Positions 17,468-26,169 are shown, counted from the stretch's first letter. The stretch: DNA of 64,000 bases from Aurantiacibacter sp. MUD61 (GCF_027912455.1 NZ_CP115446.1:62001-126000); one strand, 5' to 3'. The notes: generated by a model not told the origin, from the letters alone. Numbers and translations are program-made.

Positions 17468-18801
17468 TGCGAAACGAGTGCGATAGCATCCTGCAGCGCG
17501 GTTCGGGTGAATTCGGATTGCAGCGGCAATTGCTCGGCGGGCATATATTGCGTCATCATCGTCATGCGCAGGCCCAGCCCCATGTGGACCAGCCCCGCCG
17601 TGCCCGCTGCGCCGTACCAGCCATAAAGCCCCGCATTATCGCCGGTGCCGACAAGCCCACCAGCACCGAAACCGAAGGTCAGCGCGCCATTGCTGAAGCG
17701 GCCATTACTGGCGAGGGTATCGGGGAAGAGGTCACTGGTGCCGAGGCGAACCGCGTCCTCGCTCATCACGCGTACCCCGTCGATTTCACCAAGCCCTGCG
17801 AGCATTTGCAGGAAACGATCATAATCGCGCGCGGTCGAGACCAGCCCTGCCCCGCCGAAGGGGAAAGGCGGCTCATCGAGATAGACCGTGCTGTTCGGCA
17901 TATCGACCGGCATCGGCATCCCGCCGAGCAGGAAGTAGTTCGCCGTCATGCGGCCTGTATCGCTCGGCGAAATCGAAAAGCCGGTGTCCGGCATGCCAAC
18001 GGGGTCAAAGATGCGCCGCTGGAGGAAGGCATCGAATGCCTCACCCGTTACGACTTCGATCACCCGGCCGAGCAGATCCAAGCTGACTGAATAGCTCCAG
18101 CGCGTGCCCGGCTGCAGCGCGAGCGGCAGTTCGGAGAGATTGTCGGCGAACTCCTCAAGGCTCGGTGCGGGCTGTCCACCCAGCAAGTCCTGCGCCATCG
18201 GCAGGCGGCTTGAAAGCGAAGGCACGATCCCTGCGCGCCCGTAGGCGGCACGCAAAGGCCCCTGCTGTACAATGGTATAGCCGAGGCCCGCTGTGTGCGT
18301 GAGCAGGTGGCGGATCGTGATCGGCCGCGCCGCCGGTTCCAGATTGTTGGCAGTGATCGGCCCGTCATAGGTCTTCTGCACCTGCATGTTCCGGAAACCC
18401 GGCAGGATTTCATACAGCGGCTGGTCGAGTTCGAGCAGGCCGTCATCGATGCACATCATCACTGCCATCCCGGTGATCGGCTTGGTCATCGAATAGATGC
18501 GATAAAGCGTATCGGGGCCGACCGCCCCGCCACCATCGAAGCTGCGGTTGCCGCGCGTGATGACATCGGCAGCGCCTTCGCCAAACCCCATGCTGGCGAC
18601 GATGCCGGAGAACACGCCGCGCTGCATGTAGCGATCGACCATGGAGGCGACCTGCGGCCAGCGCGTCGTGGCGTCCGCCGATTGCGCGAAGGCGAGATTA
18701 CCAATCGGCAGCGTGCTTGCCGCCGCACCTGCTCCAAGAGTAACGCCGGAACGCATCGCAGCGCGGCGGGAAATCGGCAGGTTCAAGGTTTCATGAAGCA
18801 T
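17464..18801 (-). CDS. Tat-exported beta-lactamase-family serine hydrolase
   Basis: A 445-residue class C beta-lactamase-like protein. The start at 18801 has a GGGGG Shine-Dalgarno-like run just upstream and places SRRAAM at residues 11-16, a twin-arginine signal. A hydrophobic stretch ends at FAQ. The catalytic SMTK lies at 104-107 and a YS motif in RWSYSVSLD matches the family Tyr. An HTAGL segment in the long loop is typical of EstB-like esterases. It is coupled to nudC by a 4-nt overlap, which is functionally puzzling since one product is secreted and the other cytosolic. Confidence 0.88.
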   Translation of the reverse strand: MLHETLNLPISRRAAMRSGVTLGAGAAASTLPIGNLAFAQSADATTRWPQVASMVDRYMQRGVFSGIVASMGFGEGAADVITRGNRSFDGGGAVGPDTLYRIYSMTKPITGMAVMMCIDDGLLELDQPLYEILPGFRNMQVQKTYDGPITANNLEPAARPITIRHLLTHTAGLGYTIVQQGPLRAAYGRAGIVPSLSSRLPMAQDLLGGQPAPSLEEFADNLSELPLALQPGTRWSYSVSLDLLGRVIEVVTGEAFDAFLQRRIFDPVGMPDTGFSISPSDTGRMTANYFLLGGMPMPVDMPNSTVYLDEPPFPFGGAGLVSTARDYDRFLQMLAGLGEIDGVRVMSEDAVRLGTSDLFPDTLASNGRFSNGALTFGFGAGGLVGTGDNAGLYGWYGAAGTAGLVHMGLGLRMTMMTQYMPAEQLPLQSEFTRTALQDAIALVSQ

Positions 18802-18877
18802 TGGGGGACATTCTCCGATTGTGCTTTGAAAGCGGGTGTAGCAGCGCAAGAAAACACGGCAAGCTTGCGAGCGGCTA

Positions 18878-18899
18878 GTGTATTACCTATATAAAACAC
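18878..18899. promoter_or_regulatory. 22-nt GTGT...ACAC element, copy 2
   Basis: The site runs from GTGTATT to AAAACAC and abuts the ATG at 18900, between divergent genes. It matches 10648-10669 at 18 of 22 positions, including both ends and a central ATATA. See that entry. Confidence 0.45.
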
Positions 18900-19121
18900 A
18901 TGTTCAATATTATTGCATTCCTGATCGGCCTGTTGTCGCTGGTCCTCGTCATTCCCGGCCTGATTCCGGGCCTTGGTATCGCCAATTGGATTGCCCTACC
19001 ATTTATCGTGGTGGGAATTGTGATCGGCCAGCTTTCGCGCAGCAATTCGGGGCGGAACTTCTGCTTCGTGATCCTCGTGATCGCCGCGATCCGGCTGACG
19101 CTGGGCGGCGGCTGGCTCTAA
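18900..19121 (+). CDS. Small membrane protein, two predicted helices
   Basis: A 73-residue, very hydrophobic protein. One or two helices span about residues 3-24 and 27-43 (PGLIPGLGIANWIALPFIVVG), and another hydrophobic segment starts near FCFVILVIAAI. No Shine-Dalgarno precedes the ATG, and the upstream AT-rich element could put the transcription start close to it, so leaderless translation is possible. The gene converges on mutY with a 4-nt overlap. Function unknown. Confidence 0.6.
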   Translation: MFNIIAFLIGLLSLVLVIPGLIPGLGIANWIALPFIVVGIVIGQLSRSNSGRNFCFVILVIAAIRLTLGGGWL

Positions 19122-20149
19122 TCGCTGTTGGCCAGCACAAGCCGAGCGGCTTTGGCGAATAGCGTCGGCAGTCCTGCGTCTTCGATCTGATCGATCGGCC
19201 ACCACTCGCCTTCGCCCTTGGGGGAAGGATTTGCGCCCGCATGCTGCGCGATACCGAGTTCAAGGTCGAAATGTGTGAAAGAGTGGCGCACCACGCCCGC
19301 CGCTTTCCACGCCCCTGAAATAGGAGCATCCTCGCTCCCGTCGGTCCGCGCTGACCAGCCATCGTCCGGCAGCGCGCGCATCCCGCCCAGCATTCCCTTG
19401 CCCGCTCGGGTCACGAGCCAGACTTTTTCTTCGCGCTCTATCCAGAAAGCTGTCCCCGTGCGGCTCGGTTTCGCCTTTTTCGGAGCCTTGACCGGCAAGC
19501 GCAGCGGATCGCCGCTCTTGCGCGCTTCGCATTCGGTATGCAGCGGGCACAGCAGACACCGCGCATCGCGCGCCGTGCAGATCGTCGCCCCCAGATCCAT
19601 CATCGCCTGCGCAAAATCGCCCGCTCGCTCATCCGGGGTGATCTCATCCGCCCGCGAACGGATAGCCTTTCGCGCGCCGGGAAGCGGCTCTTCAATCGCG
19701 AACAGGCGCGCGACCACCCGCTCGACATTGGCATCGACCACAACTGCGCGCTCGCCAAAGGCAATCGCGGCGACGGCGGCTGCTGTGTAATCGCCGAGGC
19801 CCGGCAGCTTTTTCAGCTCCGCCTCGGTCTGCGGAAAGCCGCCCATCTCGGCAACGGCGCGCGCGCATTTCACCAGATTGCGCGCGCGAGAGTAATAACC
19901 CAGCCCCGCCCAGGCCGCCATCACGTCCTCTTCGGGCGCAGCAGCGAGTGCGTCCACCGTCGGCCAAATTGCGGTAAATTTCGCGAAGTACGGCGCGACG
20001 GCCGCCACAGTCGTTTGCTGCAACATGACTTCGGACAGCCACACGCGATAAGGATTGGGTCGCGGCGAACCGGGCGGCGCGCGCCACGGCAGATCGCGCG
20101 CGTGATCGTCATACCAGTCCAAAAGGCGTGAAGAGATGGTGGCAGTCAC
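19118..20149 (-). CDS. mutY: A/G-specific adenine glycosylase MutY
   Basis: A 343-residue DNA repair enzyme that removes adenine mispaired with 8-oxoguanine. The helix-hairpin-helix (LPGLGDYTAAAVAAIAFG), the catalytic Asp region VVDANVERVVAR, and the 4Fe-4S motif C-x6-C-x2-C-x5-C (CTARDARCLLCPLHTEC) are all present. The early Glu in LSEVMLQQTT is the other catalytic residue. A C-terminal MutT-like 8-oxoG recognition domain follows (KVWLVTRAGKGMLGGMRALP, HSFTHFDLEL). It diverges from dciA with only 29 nt between starts. Confidence 0.97.
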   Translation of the reverse strand: MTATISSRLLDWYDDHARDLPWRAPPGSPRPNPYRVWLSEVMLQQTTVAAVAPYFAKFTAIWPTVDALAAAPEEDVMAAWAGLGYYSRARNLVKCARAVAEMGGFPQTEAELKKLPGLGDYTAAAVAAIAFGERAVVVDANVERVVARLFAIEEPLPGARKAIRSRADEITPDERAGDFAQAMMDLGATICTARDARCLLCPLHTECEARKSGDPLRLPVKAPKKAKPSRTGTAFWIEREEKVWLVTRAGKGMLGGMRALPDDGWSARTDGSEDAPISGAWKAAGVVRHSFTHFDLELGIAQHAGANPSPKGEGEWWPIDQIEDAGLPTLFAKAARLVLANSD

Positions 20150-20178
20150 GCCGCGCCTATGGCATGGGAGGGCTTCTC

Positions 20179-20757
20179 ATGGAACGCGACGATAAATCGA
20201 AATCGGGGAAGACCGCCCCGGATGCTGCGAAGGCCGCCAAGGCAAGCCCCCGCAAAAAGGCTAAGCCATATCAGCGCCCGCGCGGTGGCCCGGCAAAGCA
20301 GGTATCCGATCTTGTCCCGCAGATCGGCCGCGCGGCCTTTCGCCGCTTCGGCTTCGTGCAAAGCTCTGTCGTCACCCGCTGGCCCGAAATCGTCGGGCCG
20401 CATCATGCAAAAGTGTGCACACCCGAAAGCATCCGCTTCCCGCCCGGCGAGAAATCGGACGGGATCATGCAACTCGTCGTGCTGCCCGCCCATGCGCCGC
20501 TGATCCAGCATGTGATCCCGGAGATTATCGAGCGGGTGAACCGGTTTTTCGGCTACAAGGCCGTAGCCAAGGTCAAGATCCGGCAAGGCACGGTTAAGAC
20601 GCCTGCTGCTGGAGAAGGCCGCAAGGCTACGCCCTCGCTCAAGCCCATTCCGATGGACCTTGGCGAAGGCTTGCGCGACATCGGTGACCCGGAGTTGCGC
20701 GCCGTGCTGGAATCACTCGCCCAAAGCGTGGCGAACAAGGAGGATGATACGAAATGA
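20179..20757 (+). CDS. DciA-like DUF721 protein
   Basis: A 192-residue protein of the DUF721/DciA family, associated with loading of the replicative helicase in bacteria lacking DnaC. The start at 20179 has a GGGAGG Shine-Dalgarno seven bases upstream. A Lys-rich disordered N-terminus (1-45) precedes the conserved domain: FGFVQSSVVTRWPEIVG, then LVVLPAHAPLIQHVIPEIIERVN and RFFGYKAVAKVKI. Its stop overlaps the DsbA-like start as ATGA. Confidence 0.85.
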   Translation: MERDDKSKSGKTAPDAAKAAKASPRKKAKPYQRPRGGPAKQVSDLVPQIGRAAFRRFGFVQSSVVTRWPEIVGPHHAKVCTPESIRFPPGEKSDGIMQLVVLPAHAPLIQHVIPEIIERVNRFFGYKAVAKVKIRQGTVKTPAAGEGRKATPSLKPIPMDLGEGLRDIGDPELRAVLESLAQSVANKEDDTK

Positions 20758-21464
20758 CGAGCTGGACACTTTCTGGCTTAGCTCTTGCTGCATCGACGGC
20801 GCTGGCATTCAGCGCCACGCCCGCTGCCGCACAGCATTGGAACGGCACGGTAGAAGAAACCGCACAGGGCTTTCGCCTCGGCGATCCCGACGCGCCGCTC
20901 CAGCTGATCGAATTCGTCAGCTACACATGCCCTCACTGCGCCCACTTCGAAGAAGAGAGCGAGGCAGAGCTGCGCTATCTCTACATCCACGAGGGCTACG
21001 CCGCACTGGAAGTACGCCATTTGATCCGCAATATCGCCGATGTCGCCGCCGCCCTGGTGACCGAATGCGGCGAAACCGATCAGTTCTTCGTCAATCACCG
21101 GATCATGATGCACGAACAGGACAATTGGCTTGCCCGCGCGCGCGAACTCACCCCCGGGCAGCAGGCGCGGTGGAATTCAGGAACGATCGGATCGCGTATG
21201 CGCGCCATCGCCAGCGATCTGGGATTTTATGAGATGATGGAGCCGCAGGGCTACACCGTTTCAGATCTGGACCAGTGCCTGTCGGATGAAGCCCGCGCTG
21301 ACCAACTCGTGGCCGCTTCAGGCGCGAATGCTGCCGAATATGGCGTGCAGGGAACACCCAGTTTCGTGCTCAACGGCACGCTGCTTCCCGGAGTTCACAG
21401 CTGGCCGCAACTGAGCCAGGTGCTGCTTTCGGAGCGGGAAAATATGTCAGAGGGCACCGAATAA
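20754..21464 (+). CDS. DsbA-family periplasmic thiol-disulfide protein 1
   Basis: A 236-residue exported thioredoxin-fold protein. The signal peptide ends PAAAQ near residue 27. The active site is CPHC at 59-62, the cis-Pro loop is in QGTPSFVLNG, and the inserted helical domain lies between. CPHC is the classical DsbA motif. It is the first of two tandem DsbA-like genes between dciA and smc; this order is familiar in sphingomonads. It is likely an oxidant or isomerase of periplasmic cysteines, substrates unknown. Confidence 0.9.
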   Translation: MTSWTLSGLALAASTALAFSATPAAAQHWNGTVEETAQGFRLGDPDAPLQLIEFVSYTCPHCAHFEEESEAELRYLYIHEGYAALEVRHLIRNIADVAAALVTECGETDQFFVNHRIMMHEQDNWLARARELTPGQQARWNSGTIGSRMRAIASDLGFYEMMEPQGYTVSDLDQCLSDEARADQLVAASGANAAEYGVQGTPSFVLNGTLLPGVHSWPQLSQVLLSERENMSEGTE

Positions 21465-21480
21465 GGGGAAAACCCTGTGC

Positions 21481-21512
21481 AAAAGCGCCTTTTCCGGACC
21501 CCCGGCGCTTTT
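21481..21512 (+). terminator. Intrinsic terminator after the first DsbA-like gene
   Basis: AAAAGCGCC (21481-21489) pairs with GGCGCTTTT (21504-21512) to give a 9-bp stem ending in a T run. It separates the dciA unit from the second DsbA-like gene. Confidence 0.65.
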
Positions 21513-21571
21513 CGCTCACGCTCTCATCTGTCTACCTTCGGGGTTCGTTTTTCGACGGGAAATATAGTTTG

Positions 21572-22327
21572 ATGACCACTTCGCCGAAACGCATTGCCTA
21601 TTCGATTTTCGCTGCGCCTGTGGCGCTGGCTCTCGCTGCCTGTGGCGGCGATGCCGACGGCGGAGTGGAAGAAGGCGATCCGATTGCCGCTATCGAAGCG
21701 CCTGAAGGCCAGGCCTGGACCGACATGGTCGAGGTCAGCGAATATGGCGGCTATGTGCTCGGCAATCCCGATGCACCGATCAAGATCGTAGAATACGCAT
21801 CGCTCACCTGCCCCGCTTGCGCCGCCTTCACGCAGGAAGGCGCAGAGCCGCTGAAAGAGAACTATGTCAGCACGGGCGTGGTTTCGTATGAAATCCGCAA
21901 CGCCGTTCTGAACATGTTCGATCTGACGCTGGCGGGCATGGTCCGTTGCGGTCCGGACGAGGTGTATCACCCGCTGTCCGATCAGGTATGGTACAATCTC
22001 TCTGCCCTACAGCCGCAAATCCAGCAGGGCGCTCAGGCGCTGCAGGCCGCAGGCGATCTGCCTGAAGGCCAGCGCTTCGTGCTCGTGGCCGATGCTGCCG
22101 GTTTCTACGATTTCTTCGCGCAGCGCGGTCTCAGCCGCGATCAGGCAGCAGCTTGCCTTTCGGACACCGAAAGCGTCCTCGCTATCGATGAACGCTGGCA
22201 GCAGCAGGCAGAGGAATTCGGAGTGAGCGGCACGCCGACATTCTTCGTCAATGGCGGCCGGGTCGATGGCATCACCTGGGCCGATCTCGAAGAAGCTTTG
22301 CAGCGCGCCGGCGCGCGGACCGAGTAA
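21572..22327 (+). CDS. DsbA-family lipoprotein thioredoxin 2
   Basis: A 251-residue DsbA-like protein. Unlike its neighbour it carries a lipobox LAAC (Cys24), so it is probably membrane-anchored. The redox motif is CPAC at 80-83 and the cis-Pro loop is GTPTFFVNG. Both proteins share the GNPDAPIKIVEY-type strand before the active site, so they are paralogs. I chose the ATG at 21572; a TTG directly before it is in frame. It is 18 nt upstream of smc. Confidence 0.9.
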   Translation: MTTSPKRIAYSIFAAPVALALAACGGDADGGVEEGDPIAAIEAPEGQAWTDMVEVSEYGGYVLGNPDAPIKIVEYASLTCPACAAFTQEGAEPLKENYVSTGVVSYEIRNAVLNMFDLTLAGMVRCGPDEVYHPLSDQVWYNLSALQPQIQQGAQALQAAGDLPEGQRFVLVADAAGFYDFFAQRGLSRDQAAACLSDTESVLAIDERWQQQAEEFGVSGTPTFFVNGGRVDGITWADLEEALQRAGARTE

Positions 22328-22345
22328 GCGTAAGGCGGGCGGGGG

Positions 22346-25300
22346 ATGGAGTTTCGCAAGCTTCGCCTAAGCGGCTTCAAGAGCTTCGTCGAACCGTCCG
22401 AATTGCGCATTGAGCCGGGGCTGACAGGGGTTGTCGGCCCCAATGGCTGCGGTAAATCCAACCTTCTCGAAGCCATCCGCTGGGTGATGGGCGAAAACTC
22501 ACCCAAAAGCATGCGGTCTGGCGGGATGGAGGATGTGATCTTTGCCGGCACCGCCGGACGCCCTCCCCGCGACTTCGCCGAAGTTGTCCTCCACGCTGCC
22601 GATGATGATGGCGACCCACTGGACGTAACACGCCGGATCGAGCGTGGTGCAGGCAGCGCCTATCGCCTTAACGGCGATGATGTGCGCGCCAAGGATATCT
22701 CGCTGATGTTCGCCGATGCGGCGACGGGTGCGCATTCTCCCGCCCTCGTCAGCCAGGGCAAGATCGCGCAGGTTATCGCGGCGAAGCCGACCGAGCGACG
22801 CATGATGCTGGAAGAGGCAGCTGGCATTGCCGGTCTCCACGTCCGCCGCCGCGATGCTGAAAGCAAGCTGCGCTCGACAGAGAAGAACCTCGAACGGCTC
22901 GAAGACCTCATGGCAGGACTCGACAGCCAGATTTCCTCGCTCCGGAGGCAGGCCAAGCAGGCAGAGCGCTACAAGAAGCTGTCCGACCAGATTCGCGTTG
23001 CCGAAGCGCGGCTGCTGTTCGCCCGCTGGCGCGATGCAGCAGCTGCAGCAGAGGCGGCGCGCGGCGAAGCAAAATCTGCTGATGAGAAAGTCGCCAAGGC
23101 ACAGGAAGTCGCGAAGGCCGCGCAATCCGCCCAGCACGCGCTCGCCGTAAAGCTCGCCGAATTGCGCGATGAACTGGCGGACCGCCGTGACGATGCCAGC
23201 GCGCATGGTCACCGGATGGCAGCGCTTTCCAGCCAGCTCGAGGCAGCCGAGCAGCGGCTGAAGGATCTCGACCGGCAGAAAGAGCGGCTGGAGGAAGACA
23301 AGTTCGAAGCCGACCGCATGACCCAGGATGCGGCAAAGGCACTGAAAGACCTCGAAGCAGCGCTGACGGCAGGCGAGAAGGCGCTCGAAGCTGATGAAGC
23401 CGCGCGGCCTGCTTTGGCCGCCAAGGTCGAAGATACCGAGCGCGCAGGCCGTGCCGCAGAGCTCGCGCTCGCCAATGCCACGGCCAACCATGCAGGCGTG
23501 GAAGCCGAATGGCGCGTGGCCGAGGCGGAGATTGCACAGGCCCAGTTGCGGCTCGACCGGCTTGAGGCGGAAGCGAAACGCATTGCCGGCCAGCAAGCCG
23601 CGCTAACCGGCGAGAGCGATCCCGAAACCGATGTCGCAGCGGCCCAAGACGCTCTCTCCATCGCGCAGACGCAGCTTGGCGAATTGCGCGAAAAGATAGA
23701 GGCTGAGCGGAGCCGGAAGGATACCCTCGCTGAGGCGCGCGATGAGGCTGCTGCAGCCCTATCCAGCGCCAAGGCGGAACTGGTCGGTGTCGAGCGCGAA
23801 TTCCAGGCGCTCAGCCGAGACCGTGACGCACGCGCGCGGCAAAAATCGGGCAAGCATGGCCTTCCCGCTGCACTTGACCGTGTGGCGGCGGAGCCCGGCT
23901 ATGAACGCGCCCTCGCCGCCGTGCTGGGCCGCGATGCGAAAGCGCCGCTCGGCTCGCCCGACAGCGGAGCGGAAGGGCGTTACTGGACCGGCTCCAAAGC
24001 GCCCAATCCTGTGACAGACAGCCTCGCCAAGCACTTGCGCGATTGTCCTGACGAACTCGCCGCACGCCTCGCACTGGTCAATGTCGTGGACACGGACGAT
24101 GGCCGCGATTTGGGTGCCGGCGAATGGCTGGTCACGAAGGACGGCTTCCTGCGCCGCTGGGACGGATTTATCGCTCGCGGAGAAGGGGCTGCCGAAGCGG
24201 CACGGCTGGAAGCGGATAATCGGCTGAAGGCGCTCGAAGCCGAGCTTCCTGCTCTTCGCGAAGCTGCGGAAAAAGCGGAAAGTGAGCAGGCTGAGGCACA
24301 GGAAGCGCTGGCCACCCTTCAACGCGAACTGATCGCGCACGATCGCGCTCTGGCCGAGGCATCGGAGAGCGAACGGCAGGCCTTGCGTGCTCTCGATCAG
24401 GCGGAGGCGCGGCGCGAACGGCTCGCCACGCGGCGTGAGGAACTGGCCGATGCGCTGAAAGAGCAGGCAAGCCAGCGAGACATAGCCGCAAGCGAGCTGG
24501 AAGCGGCCAAAGCCAAGCTGGCCGAATTGCCCGATCCCGAAGCTGGCCGTGCCTCGCTGGATGCGGCGCGCGCCAAGAACGAAGCCACGCGCGAAATGCT
24601 GCAGGCCGCAAATGCCGCGCTGGCCGCGCATGATCAGTCCCTCGCCGGGCAGCGCGAACGGGTGGCGGCCCAGCGCGCGGATATGAAGGGCTGGCAGGCG
24701 CGCGCCGGCGATGCGGCGGGCCGACTTGCAGGCATGTCCGCGCGGTTTGAAGAGATCGAGGAAGAACGCGCCGTTATCGCTGCCAAGCCCGAAGGCCTGA
24801 TGCGCGAAATCGAAGGCGGCGAAAAGGTGCGTGCGCGGCTGACCGAAGAACTCACCAAGGCAGAAGAAGCTGTGCGCAGCGCCGAAGCCGAAGCGCGCGA
24901 GGCCGATGCTGCGCTCGCTGATCTCAATGAAGCGCTTTCCGCCACGCGCGAACACCGCGCCACGCTGGCCGCGCGGGCCGAGAATGAAGAGCAACGCCGT
25001 GAGGAAATGGCGCGGCTGTCGGGCGAACGCTTCCAGTCGCCGCCATCGATGCTGTCCGGCAAATTCGAATTCGACGAGGAGGAGGTGAAAGCCTCTGCTC
25101 TCGAGAATGAGGAATTGGACAGACTGGTCGCAAGCCGCGAGCGGATCGGTCCGGTCAATCTCGTCGCCGCGGATGAGCTGACCCGGATAGAGGAAGAACA
25201 CGGCGCCAACGCTGCCGAGCAGGAAGAATTGGCGGAAGCCGTGCGCCGCCTCCGATCCAGCATCGGCAATCTCAATCGCGAGGGCCGCGAACGCCTTCGC

Positions 25301-25768
25301 GCCGCGTTCGAGGAAGTAGACGGACACTTCCGCCGTCTCTTCACGCGCCTGTTTGAAGGCGGTCAGGCCCATCTTGCGCTGGTCGATAGCGACGATCCAC
25401 TTGAAGCGGGGCTGGAGATTTACGCCCAACCCCCGGGCAAGCGCCTGCAATCGCTCAGCCTGCTTTCCGGCGGCGAACAGGCATTAACCGCAACAGCCCT
25501 TATTTTCGCGCTCTTCCTAACCAATCCGGCACCAATCTGCGTACTGGACGAAGTCGACGCGCCGCTGGACGATGCCAATATCGAGCGTTTTTGCGACCTG
25601 CTGGATAGCATGGTCCGCGAAACCAACACGAGATATCTGATCGTGACCCACAACGCCGTCACCATGAGTCGTATGCACCGCCTGTTCGGTGTGACGATGG
25701 TGGAGAAGGGCGTCAGCAGGCTGGTGAGCGTCGATTTGGGCGAGGCGGAAGCGCTGGCGGCGGAGTAG
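22346..25768 (+). CDS. smc: Chromosome segregation protein SMC
   Basis: A 1140-residue condensin ATPase. Walker A is GPNGCGKSN starting at residue 31. Two long Ala/Glu/Arg/Lys-rich coiled coils flank a hinge near residues 500-600 (KHGLPAALDRV, then the GAEGRYW region). The C-terminal head has the ABC signature LLSGGEQALTA and Walker B ICVLDEVDAPLDDAN. Length is typical of alphaproteobacterial SMC. It is the last intact gene before the repeat-flanked gap. The scpA/scpB partners are not in the window. Confidence 0.97.
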   Translation: MEFRKLRLSGFKSFVEPSELRIEPGLTGVVGPNGCGKSNLLEAIRWVMGENSPKSMRSGGMEDVIFAGTAGRPPRDFAEVVLHAADDDGDPLDVTRRIERGAGSAYRLNGDDVRAKDISLMFADAATGAHSPALVSQGKIAQVIAAKPTERRMMLEEAAGIAGLHVRRRDAESKLRSTEKNLERLEDLMAGLDSQISSLRRQAKQAERYKKLSDQIRVAEARLLFARWRDAAAAAEAARGEAKSADEKVAKAQEVAKAAQSAQHALAVKLAELRDELADRRDDASAHGHRMAALSSQLEAAEQRLKDLDRQKERLEEDKFEADRMTQDAAKALKDLEAALTAGEKALEADEAARPALAAKVEDTERAGRAAELALANATANHAGVEAEWRVAEAEIAQAQLRLDRLEAEAKRIAGQQAALTGESDPETDVAAAQDALSIAQTQLGELREKIEAERSRKDTLAEARDEAAAALSSAKAELVGVEREFQALSRDRDARARQKSGKHGLPAALDRVAAEPGYERALAAVLGRDAKAPLGSPDSGAEGRYWTGSKAPNPVTDSLAKHLRDCPDELAARLALVNVVDTDDGRDLGAGEWLVTKDGFLRRWDGFIARGEGAAEAARLEADNRLKALEAELPALREAAEKAESEQAEAQEALATLQRELIAHDRALAEASESERQALRALDQAEARRERLATRREELADALKEQASQRDIAASELEAAKAKLAELPDPEAGRASLDAARAKNEATREMLQAANAALAAHDQSLAGQRERVAAQRADMKGWQARAGDAAGRLAGMSARFEEIEEERAVIAAKPEGLMREIEGGEKVRARLTEELTKAEEAVRSAEAEAREADAALADLNEALSATREHRATLAARAENEEQRREEMARLSGERFQSPPSMLSGKFEFDEEEVKASALENEELDRLVASRERIGPVNLVAADELTRIEEEHGANAAEQEELAEAVRRLRSSIGNLNREGRERLRAAFEEVDGHFRRLFTRLFEGGQAHLALVDSDDPLEAGLEIYAQPPGKRLQSLSLLSGGEQALTATALIFALFLTNPAPICVLDEVDAPLDDANIERFCDLLDSMVRETNTRYLIVTHNAVTMSRMHRLFGVTMVEKGVSRLVSVDLGEAEALAAE

Positions 25769-25775
25769 ATCCTGT

Positions 25776-25802
25776 CGTCATCCTGAACTTGTTTCAGGAT
25801 CC
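25776..25802 (+). repeat. Short palindromic intergenic element, copy 1
   Basis: 27 nt beginning CGTCATCCTGAAC, with ATCCTGAA (25780-25787) pairing with TTCAGGAT (25793-25800) around a 5-nt loop. It lies 8 nt after smc. A second copy in opposite orientation is at 26136-26162, identical at 23 of 27 positions. Such elements are frequent between genes in this bacterial group (recollection, not checked). Confidence 0.7.
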
Positions 25803-25827
25803 ATCTTAGTCACTATCCACTCCGCAC

Positions 25828-26078
25828 TCAGATCAAATTGTAAGTGGCAAATAATATCCAGGCAAAGATAGCAAATAGTGCCGTCTCAGATAGCGTAGCA
25901 AACCAGTACTTGCCCCAGCGAATTGCTCTGCTGCTAGCAAAAGCCATTACAGCGAACGCGGCCTTCGGCATCGCCTCGTGTGATATGGTTCGTGCGAGGG
26001 AACGTAAGGCAAGAGTAGAAAGAGCGCTGTGAAGAGCAACGCGATTTCCACCAAGCTAAGAAACAACCGCTTGCTCAT
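25828..26078 (-). pseudogene. Small two-helix membrane protein gene, frameshifted by a 14-nt duplication
   Basis: Read leftward from the ATG at 26078, behind a good GGAGAGAAA ribosome binding site, 30 codons encode a hydrophobic segment (LVEIALLFTALFLLLPYV). The frame then runs into stop after 43 residues. Near-identical octamers TCGCACGA (25997-25990) and TCACACGA (25983-25976) are offset by 14 nt. Removing one 14-nt unit joins the frame to a second hydrophobic part (ETALFAIFAWILFATYNLI) ending at 25828, giving a coherent 78-residue protein. So I read it as a recently broken gene. Two short separate genes or programmed frameshifting are alternatives. No family recognised. Confidence 0.55.
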
Positions 26079-26135
26079 TTTCTCTCCAAGTGACGCTAGT
26101 GAACGCTGATGACATGCGGTCCGCAGTGCAGCTGT

Positions 26136-26162
26136 GGATGCTGAAACAGGTTCAGCATTACG
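26136..26162 (-). repeat. Short palindromic intergenic element, copy 2 (inverted)
   Basis: 27 nt with TGCTGAA (26139-26145) pairing with TTCAGCA (26151-26157). On the minus strand it reads CGTAATGCTGAACC..., 23 of 27 matching copy 1, including compensating changes in the stem. It sits 8 nt beyond the soxR stop. The two copies bracket the pseudogene. Confidence 0.65.
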
Positions 26163-26169
26163 AGGATGC

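Noticed and set aside
23759..25450. A 563-codon open frame antisense to smc
   Set aside because: It mirrors the high-GC third-position pattern of smc, has no family-like motifs, and smc itself is unambiguous.
25844..26032. A 62-residue plus-strand frame in the gap after smc
   Set aside because: No ribosome binding site and no coherent hydrophobic pattern, whereas the minus strand reads as a frameshifted two-helix protein with a good ribosome binding site.
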